The notes below the pieces were generated by a model, which did no database searches, had not been told where the DNA came from, and worked only from the letters and a program-made list of their open reading frames with translations. 9,374 nt of DNA, from positions 273 to 9,646 of the forward strand of contig MKSH01000276.1 in NCBI GenBank assembly GCA_001898095.1, given 5' to 3'. Both the position numbers and the translations under genes were made by a program. The stretch is from Solirubrobacterales bacterium 70-9 (GTDB lineage Bacteria > Actinomycetota > Thermoleophilia > Solirubrobacterales > 70-9). How positions within the stretch are numbered: position 1 is the stretch's first letter; each line of letters begins with the position of its first letter. Of this stretch, positions 4,929 through 9,374 are shown in pieces.

Positions 4929-7880
4929 TCAGCTTTCGGCGGCGGGGCAGATGAGGCGGTAGTCGCACCAGCTACACACGCTGGGGGACGGGCGGGGCTC
5001 GAAGTCTTGGGAGAGGATTCCCTCGCCGACGGTGACGACGGTGCGTTCGACCCGCTCGGCGTCGTCGGGCTTCGTCGGCGCCGCCACCTTCTCGGCGTCG
5101 AGCACGTAGTCGTAGGAGGCGTAGGCGGCCTCGATGTCCCAGGCCTCGCGCGCCGCCATCCGGTAGAGCGCCAGCTGCAGGTCGGAGTCGAGGTCCTCCT
5201 CGGTCTTGCGCTCGCCGGTCTTGTAGTCGATCAGCTCGTAGTCGCCGTCGGGCAGCCGGTCGACCCGGTCGACCCGTCCGCGCACGTGGTAGTCGGCGAC
5301 CTGGAAGTCGAATTTGCGCTCCATCCAGACCGGCTCGGATTCGGTCACCCGTTCGCGCTCCCAGTAGAGGCGCAGCGCCTCGCGCCCGCGGTCGCGGTAC
5401 TGCATCTCGTCGTCGGACCCGCCGAAGCCGCCGCGTCGCCAGCCCTGCTCGAAGAGCCGGTTCAGCGTGCGCAGCTCCTCGCCCGGCTCGGGCGGCTCTT
5501 TGTGGAACCGTTCGAGCACGTTGTGCATGAGGATCCCGAACCGCTGGTTGATCGTCGGCTCCTGCGGGATGCCGAAGACGCGGGCGAACTTGTACTTCAG
5601 CGGGCAGGTCAGGTAGAGCGTCAGGTCGGAGGCCGAGAGGCTGAGGCGGCCGTCGCCGCGGCGCGGCAGGAAGGCCTCCAGCGAGGGCTCCTCGCGGGCG
5701 GCGATCAGCTGCAGCCGGCGGCCCCGCTCGCTCTCCGAGTCGAGCAGGTAGGCGTCGAGCGACGAGGCGTCGAGCTCGGCCTGCTGCTCCGGCGTCGCCA
5801 CCTGGCGCAGGAGGCCGTTGACCGCCTCGATCGCCTCCGCCGTCCCCTCCTCGCCGGGCCGCTGGGCGAGTGCCGCCAGCTTCAGCAGCTCCAGGTAGCG
5901 GGCGATCGCCCGGTTCACGTCGATCGCCGTGTCGAGGCGCGGCTCGGACAGCTCGCGCCCCGCCCGCCAGCTCGCCTCGAGCACCTGCTCGCGCAGCGTC
6001 CGGTAGGTGGCGTGGAGGCCCTCGGCGGGGCCGAAGAGCTCCTCCTCGTGCTCCTCCTCGACCGCGTCGGGAGCGGCGGCGAGCGCCTCGGCGTAGGCGT
6101 GGGAGGGACGGCCCGCGTCGCCGCCGTCGAGGCGCGAGAGCACCAGCTCGGTGCGCGCCGGCCAGCCGATCCGCGCCCACTCGGCCTCCGCCTCGAGCCC
6201 GAGCGCGAAGACGTGGTCGAAGCCCAGCCCCTTCACCGCGTCGAGCCCCAGCCCGACCACGGCGCCCGGCGCGGGCGGCTCCTCGCCGCCGGTCGGCTCG
6301 ACCCCGGCCTCGGCAACGGCGGAGAGGTAGGCGACGAAGCCGCGGGTCGAGCCGTGCGGCTCGCGGCGCGCCCAGGCGGTCGCCAGCTCGGCCAGCCGCG
6401 AGAGGCCGAGGAGGCGCTCGGCGACCTCCGGCTGGGCGGCGAAGAGGCGCTGGCGGCGCAGCCCGACCGCCTCGATCAACCGGCGGACGAAGACGTCGGC
6501 GCGCCGCTCCTCCATCACCGCGGCGGCGGTGCCGTAGAGCTTCAGGAAGGTCTGGATCCGCTCGCGCGCCTCGGGCTGGAACTGGGGGCTGTCGAGGGCC
6601 GCCTCGCAGCCGGCGACCATGTCGAGCTTACGCCGGCGGGCGATCGTGGTGAGGCGGGCGAGGTCGCCGGGGCGCAGCTCGACCGGCGGGCGGGTAAGGG
6701 CGCGGGCGGCGGCGGCGGAGTCGTCGGGATCGGCGAGCACCCGCAGCCAGGCGATCGCGTCGCGCACCTCGGCCCGCTGGAAGAGCGCGGTCGGCCCGGC
6801 CAGGTGGAAGGGGATCCCGCGCTCCTCCATCGCCGCGGCCACCGCGCCGCTTTCCTTGGCCGGGTCGGTGAGCAGGACGGCGACCCCGTCGGCCGCCGTC
6901 CCGCCCGCCAGCAGGTGCTCGACCTCGCGCGCCGTCGCCTGCGCCTGGGCGCGCTCGTTGGCGCACTTCCAGAAGCGCAGCGCCGGCTCACGGAAGCGCT
7001 GCTCGAGGACGACGGCGTCGCCGTCGGGATGGAGGTCGCGGTACCAGGACTCGAGCCCGGCGTCGGCGCCCTCCTCCAACGCGAACATCTGGTTGGGGTT
7101 GTCGGCGGCGAGGCCCTCCAGCAGCGCCCGCTGGGCCGGCGTCGATTCCTCCAGCTCGTCGACCATCAGGTGCTCGAAGCGCGCCGCGATCGCCGCTCGC
7201 ACGTCGGGCCGCTCGACCAGCAACACGTCGAGGGCGAGGAAGACGTCGCCGCGGTCGAGGCTCCCCGACTCGGCCAGGATCCGGTCGTGCGCGGTGTAGA
7301 GCTCGGCGAACTCGAGCTCGCGCCGGGCGGTCTCGTGGCCGGCCTCGTCACCCGCTTCTTCGGCCTGCGCCTGGGCGCGCTCGGCCAGCGTCGTCGGCCC
7401 GATCCGTTCCGCCTTCAGCGTGTCGATCCGCCCCAGCAGGCGCGCCAGCAGCCCGGCCGGGTTGCCGCGGATCTCGTGTCGGCGCAGCGGCAGCGTGTCG
7501 AAGCGGTCGAGCAGGACCGCCAGCCGCTCCGCCCGCCCGAGCACGTCGAAGAACGGGTCGAGCCCGGCCGCCTCGGCGTGCTCGCGCAGCAGCCGCTCGC
7601 CGATCCCGTCCCAGCACTCCACCCACAGCTCTTCGTAGGGGCCCTTGAGGAGCGCCTCGCAGTGTTCGCGCAGCCGCCGCGCGGTGGCGCGCCGGGCGCC
7701 GATCACCAGCACCCGGTCGGGCGCCGTCCCTGCGGCGGCCAGCCCGGCGAGCCGCTCCGCCAGCACCTGGCTCTTGCCGGTCCCGGCGGCGCCGAGCACG
7801 AGCAGCGGCCCATCGGCGTGCGTGACGGCCCGCTGCCGCCCGCCCGCCTCCCCCGCCGCGATGAGGTCGGTCTGACGCAT
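4929..7880 (-). CDS. UvrD-like helicase fused to RecB-type Fe-S nuclease (AdnA/AddB-like)
   Basis: The 983 residues match the size and order of AdnA/AddB subunits, which process double-strand DNA ends for recombination. The N-terminal motor has Walker A GAAGTGKS at 30-37, a Walker B-like MVDELEE at 239-245, VLEQRFRE at 291-298 as motif IV, and AVKGLGFDHVFALG at 548-561 as a motif V-like segment. The C-terminal nuclease starts near SLSASDLTLYLTCP (747-760). It has H786, D871 in GRVDRVD, the ELIDYKTG strand at 882-889 (D885, K887) and QLALY at 902-906. Cysteines 759, 969, 972 and 978 (CSWCDYRLIC) form the expected iron-sulphur set. The nuclease looks intact, whereas motor motifs II, III and VI are divergent, so it may be a weak or structural motor. 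No partner subunit is adjacent. The ATG is supported by a TAGCTT -10 six bases upstream. Whether it is AdnA or AddB cannot be settled here. Confidence 0.9.
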   Translation of the reverse strand: MRQTDLIAAGEAGGRQRAVTHADGPLLVLGAAGTGKSQVLAERLAGLAAAGTAPDRVLVIGARRATARRLREHCEALLKGPYEELWVECWDGIGERLLREHAEAAGLDPFFDVLGRAERLAVLLDRFDTLPLRRHEIRGNPAGLLARLLGRIDTLKAERIGPTTLAERAQAQAEEAGDEAGHETARRELEFAELYTAHDRILAESGSLDRGDVFLALDVLLVERPDVRAAIAARFEHLMVDELEESTPAQRALLEGLAADNPNQMFALEEGADAGLESWYRDLHPDGDAVVLEQRFREPALRFWKCANERAQAQATAREVEHLLAGGTAADGVAVLLTDPAKESGAVAAAMEERGIPFHLAGPTALFQRAEVRDAIAWLRVLADPDDSAAAARALTRPPVELRPGDLARLTTIARRRKLDMVAGCEAALDSPQFQPEARERIQTFLKLYGTAAAVMEERRADVFVRRLIEAVGLRRQRLFAAQPEVAERLLGLSRLAELATAWARREPHGSTRGFVAYLSAVAEAGVEPTGGEEPPAPGAVVGLGLDAVKGLGFDHVFALGLEAEAEWARIGWPARTELVLSRLDGGDAGRPSHAYAEALAAAPDAVEEEHEEELFGPAEGLHATYRTLREQVLEASWRAGRELSEPRLDTAIDVNRAIARYLELLKLAALAQRPGEEGTAEAIEAVNGLLRQVATPEQQAELDASSLDAYLLDSESERGRRLQLIAAREEPSLEAFLPRRGDGRLSLSASDLTLYLTCPLKYKFARVFGIPQEPTINQRFGILMHNVLERFHKEPPEPGEELRTLNRLFEQGWRRGGFGGSDDEMQYRDRGREALRLYWERERVTESEPVWMERKFDFQVADYHVRGRVDRVDRLPDGDYELIDYKTGERKTEEDLDSDLQLALYRMAAREAWDIEAAYASYDYVLDAEKVAAPTKPDDAERVERTVVTVGEGILSQDFEPRPSPSVCSWCDYRLICPAAES

Positions 7881-7886
7881 ATGTCA

Positions 7887-7892
7887 AAGCTA
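7887..7892 (-). promoter_or_regulatory. Putative -10 element (TAGCTT) of the helicase-nuclease gene, leaderless start
   Basis: On the minus strand TAGCTT (TANNNT) is followed by TGACAT and then the ATG, the same six-base spacing as at the methyltransferase and PAC2 genes. No Shine-Dalgarno sequence is visible. The element borders a palindrome (7893-7905) that could act as an operator. Confidence 0.5.
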
Positions 7893-7926
7893 GCGCTCTG
7901 AGCGCCGTTCCCTTCCGGTTCGGAAG
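7893..7926. repeat. Two short palindromes in the divergent promoter region
   Basis: The first is GCGCT-CTG-AGCGC (7893-7905). The second is CTTCCG-GTT-CGGAAG (7912-7926, with 6-bp arms at 7912-7917 and 7921-7926 when read from the second C). Both are perfect and both have three-base spacers. They lie between the -10 elements of the divergent helicase-nuclease and IMPase genes, where a regulator could act on both. Short GC-rich palindromes arise by chance, so a regulatory role is only a possibility. Confidence 0.4.
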
Positions 7927-7936
7927 CGGGACTCTG

Positions 7937-7942
7937 TAGCGT
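7937..7942 (+). promoter_or_regulatory. Putative -10 element (TAGCGT) of the IMPase gene
   Basis: TAGCGT fits TANNNT and lies eight bases before the GTG start, so the transcript would have at most one or two leader bases. A weak -35 candidate (TTCCGG, 7913-7918) sits 18 bases upstream and overlaps the second palindrome. No Shine-Dalgarno sequence is seen. Confidence 0.42.
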
Positions 7943-7950
7943 CCGGCTCC

Positions 7951-8769
7951 GTGGACGTCTTCGACGCAGACTGGACGGCGATCTGTCGCCGCATCGTGAC
8001 CGCGCAGCAACGGATCTTTGACGAGGTCGTGACGAGTGAGGAACGCACGGTCTACGAAGGGGTCGGCGAGGGCGGCGACCACACGCTCGTGATCGACCGG
8101 CGCTGCGAGGACGAGGTCTTCGCCGAGCTCGACCGGCTCGGCGCCGAAGGGGCGTCGTTCGTCGCCGTCTCGGAGGAGCGCGGCGAGGTCGTCTTCGGCG
8201 AGGGCGGCGACGCGCGGGTGGTGATCGACCCGATCGACGGCTCGCTGAACGCGCGCCGCACGATCCCCTCCCACAGCCTCAGCATCGCCGTCGCGGCGGG
8301 CGACTCGATGGCCGACGTCCGTTACGGCTTCGTCCACGATTTCGGCGCCGGCGACGAGTTCGTCGCGACTCTGGGACAGGGGGCGGAGGTGAACGGCGCC
8401 GCGGCACGCGTAGCCCCCGGCAACGGGCGCCTGGAAGTCGTCGGCCTCGAGTCGGCCGAGCCCGACTGGACCGTCCCCGCCCTGCAGTCGTTGGCCGGCA
8501 ACGCCTACCGCCTGCGGGTGGTGGGCTCGATCGCGATCACCGCCGCCTACGTCGCCGCCGGCCGCTTCGACGCCTTCCTCAGCCTGCGTCCCTGCCGCTC
8601 CGTCGACGCCGCGGCGGCCCAGCTGATCGTCCGCGAGGCGGGTGGCGCCGTCTCCTTCGGCGCCGGCCCCCTCGGCGACGCCCCGCTCGACCTGAGCGCC
8701 AGGTACCACATGGCCGCCGGCCGCGACGACGCCGCCCTGACCGCCGCCCGCGCCGCCCAAACCGCCTGA
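7951..8769 (+). CDS. Inositol monophosphatase-family sugar-phosphate phosphatase
   Basis: This 272-residue cytoplasmic protein belongs to the Mg-dependent, lithium-sensitive phosphatase superfamily, which hydrolyses inositol phosphates, fructose 1,6-bisphosphate, histidinol phosphate or 3'-phosphoadenosine compounds. Metal-site motifs are present: GGDHTLVID at 41-49 (D43), SEE at 74-76, VIDPIDGSLNA at 91-101 (D93, D96) and CRSVDAAAAQLIVREAGG at 215-232 (D219). The last motif normally reads WDxAAG; here the tryptophan is valine and the glycine is alanine, though the metal-binding aspartate is kept. FVHDFGAGDEFVATLGQGAEVNG at 127-149 is the usual middle segment. Length is typical. The GTG start is supported by a nearby -10 and leaves a normal N-terminal helix. 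It diverges from the helicase-nuclease gene and stands alone. The exact substrate cannot be told from sequence. Confidence 0.9.
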   Translation: MDVFDADWTAICRRIVTAQQRIFDEVVTSEERTVYEGVGEGGDHTLVIDRRCEDEVFAELDRLGAEGASFVAVSEERGEVVFGEGGDARVVIDPIDGSLNARRTIPSHSLSIAVAAGDSMADVRYGFVHDFGAGDEFVATLGQGAEVNGAAARVAPGNGRLEVVGLESAEPDWTVPALQSLAGNAYRLRVVGSIAITAAYVAAGRFDAFLSLRPCRSVDAAAAQLIVREAGGAVSFGAGPLGDAPLDLSARYHMAAGRDDAALTAARAAQTA

Positions 8770-8818
8770 GGCCACCGCTCGGGATCCTCCGTGTAACCGG
8801 CGCCCCTAAATTGGTTAA

Positions 8819-8830
8819 GAACATACGTTC
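8819..8830. promoter_or_regulatory. LexA-type SOS box 1 (GAACATACGTTC)
   Basis: The site matches the Gram-positive LexA consensus GAAC-N4-GTTC, and with the following G it fits the inner CGAACRNRYGTTCG pattern (R=A, Y=C) except for its first base. It overlaps the expected -35 region of the promoter whose -10 is at 8850-8855. It forms the first copy of a 17-bp tandem repeat with box 2 (15 of 17 bases identical). LexA binding is inferred from the motif. Confidence 0.7.
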
Positions 8831-8835
8831 GCAAG

Positions 8836-8847
8836 GAACATATGTTC
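8836..8847. promoter_or_regulatory. LexA-type SOS box 2 (GAACATATGTTC)
   Basis: This is a perfect 12-bp palindrome fitting GAAC-N4-GTTC, followed by G. It lies in the spacer immediately upstream of the TAGACT -10, a position where a bound repressor would block RNA polymerase. Its start is 17 bp from that of box 1, so the two dimers would sit on different faces of the helix. Confidence 0.75.
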
Positions 8848-8849
8848 GC

Positions 8850-8855
8850 TAGACT
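8850..8855 (+). promoter_or_regulatory. Putative -10 element (TAGACT) of the basic-protein gene
   Basis: TAGACT fits TANNNT and directly follows the second LexA-type box. A weak TTCGCA (8828-8833) at a 16-base spacing could serve as the -35. Transcription would start near 8862, giving a leader of about 39 bases, unlike the leaderless genes in the rest of the window. A small CTCGG/CCGAG hairpin (8854-8858 with 8865-8869) covers the expected start region. Confidence 0.5.
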
Positions 8856-8884
8856 CGGCGCCGCCCGAGCCAAACAGACCAACC

Positions 8885-8890
8885 AAGGGG
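8885..8890 (+). promoter_or_regulatory. Ribosome binding site (AAGGGG) of the basic-protein gene
   Basis: The purine-rich AAGGGG ends 10 bases before the ATG at 8901 and supports that start over the earlier ATG at 8842, which lies in a different frame inside the operator. It is the only clear Shine-Dalgarno sequence next to a gene start in this window. Confidence 0.6.
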
Positions 8891-8900
8891 TACGTCTTCA

Positions 8901-9374
8901 ATGGCAACTGAGAGCACCAGTAACGGAACCAGCAAATCCAAAACCGCGGCCAAACGCGCCACGACGGAAGCGAAGAAATCGGCCGCCAAAACCGCGAGCG
9001 CGACGAAAAAAGCGGCGACCAAGACCGCTGTCGCGGAGAAGAACCAGGCGCAGGTCATCCTCGAGACCGCGGTCGACTTCCCGGTCGGCGTCGTCCTCTC
9101 CGTGAGCGACACGATCGGCGACATCGTCGACCCGTGGACCAGCCGCACGAAGGCCGAGAAAGAGCTGAAATCCTTCCGCCGCCAGATCGAGAAAGCGGCG
9201 AAACGGACCGAAAGGCGCGGCACGACCGCGCGTAAGCGCGCGACCACCGAGGCTCGCAAAACCCGCAAACGGGTCGAGCGCGAAGCCCGCAAACATCAGC
9301 AGGCCGTCACCTCGACCGCTACCTCGACGATCAAGAGCAGCCGCACCGAGGTCGAGCGCCGCGTCAAGCAGGTC
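8901..9374 (+). CDS. Lysine/alanine/threonine-rich basic protein, histone H1-like N-terminus (3' end outside window)
   Basis: The frame is open for 158 codons from ATG 8901 to the window edge, with no stop. Residues 1-50 are low-complexity and basic, with repeated AAK, KKA and TKT units as in histone H1-like and HupB-type tails. Residues 51-79 form a less charged, partly hydrophobic segment (QVILETAVDFPVGVVLSVSD, then IGDIVDPW). Residues 80-158 are again very basic and probably a long helix (KAEKELKSFRRQIEKAAKR, later RKTRKRVEREARK). No family is recognised with certainty. DNA or nucleoid binding is inferred from composition; a phasin-like or envelope-associated protein is an alternative because of the central segment. 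Fourteen of 21 lysines use AAA, unusual in so GC-rich a setting. Two LexA-type boxes overlap the promoter, suggesting induction by DNA damage. Neither the end of the gene nor its downstream neighbours are visible. Confidence 0.8.
   Translation, partial: MATESTSNGTSKSKTAAKRATTEAKKSAAKTASATKKAATKTAVAEKNQAQVILETAVDFPVGVVLSVSDTIGDIVDPWTSRTKAEKELKSFRRQIEKAAKRTERRGTTARKRATTEARKTRKRVEREARKHQQAVTSTATSTIKSSRTEVERRVKQV

Noticed and set aside
5007..7901. 964-codon open frame on the plus strand opposite the helicase-nuclease gene
   Set aside because: Its translation is an arginine/glycine/leucine/valine-rich string with no domain, while the minus strand encodes a full UvrD/RecB protein with ordered motifs. 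Long antisense frames are expected where third positions are almost all G or C.
7348..8775. 475-codon open frame on the minus strand opposite the IMPase gene
   Set aside because: It runs across the divergent promoter region and overlaps two well-supported genes. The translation is low in complexity and contains no motif.
8801..8860. Reading the GAAC palindromes as a CRISPR or transposon end
   Set aside because: There are only two 17-bp units with no spacers and no neighbouring transposase. Their placement over a -10 element fits operators better.
8849..9296. Minus-strand open frames of 132 and 147 codons at the right end
   Set aside because: They lie opposite the 8901 gene, which has a Shine-Dalgarno sequence, promoter and operators on the plus strand. 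They merely mirror its lysine- and alanine-rich codons.

Overview
The window reads as chromosomal DNA of a very high-GC actinobacterium. Most of it has coding sequence with almost only G or C at third codon positions. Genes are often led by a TANNNT -10 element directly in front of a GTG or ATG start (leaderless architecture), there is a PAC2-family gene, and two GAAC-N4-GTTC (Gram-positive type LexA) boxes are present. A Thermoleophilia/Solirubrobacterales-like host is my best guess from overall feel; that is inference and not a sequence match.

Layout. (1) 1-2454, minus strand: a type II restriction-modification pair of visibly lower GC. A gamma-type N6-adenine DNA methyltransferase is followed 14 nt later by a PD-(D/E)XK endonuclease gene that runs off the left edge. 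(2) 2548-3891, minus strand: a two-gene unit of trehalose-6-phosphate phosphatase (otsB) and a small four-helix membrane protein of unknown function. (3) 3967-4839, plus strand: a PAC2-family protein, divergent from otsB. (4) 4845-4912: a perfect 20-bp inverted repeat between convergent genes, either a bidirectional terminator or a small dispersed repeat. (5) 4929-7880, minus strand: a 983-residue UvrD-like helicase fused to a RecB-type nuclease with an iron-sulphur cysteine set (AdnA/AddB-like), standing alone without a partner subunit. (6) 7951-8769, plus strand: an inositol-monophosphatase-family enzyme, divergent from the nuclease across a 70-bp region with two small palindromes. (7) 8819-9374, plus strand: two tandem LexA-type operators overlapping a promoter, followed by an incomplete lysine/alanine/threonine-rich, histone-H1-like basic protein.

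How it fits together. The housekeeping genes (otsB, PAC2, IMPase, helicase-nuclease) do not form one pathway. The restriction-modification pair looks acquired: its base composition changes abruptly near 2460-2550. The most interesting item is the right end: a damage-response type operator pair placed over the promoter of a basic, probably DNA-binding protein. This suggests a nucleoid protein induced by DNA damage. The sites are read directly from sequence; the regulation and function are inferred.

No tRNA, rRNA, CRISPR array, transposase or integrase was recognised. No stretch over 300 bases lacks a gene.
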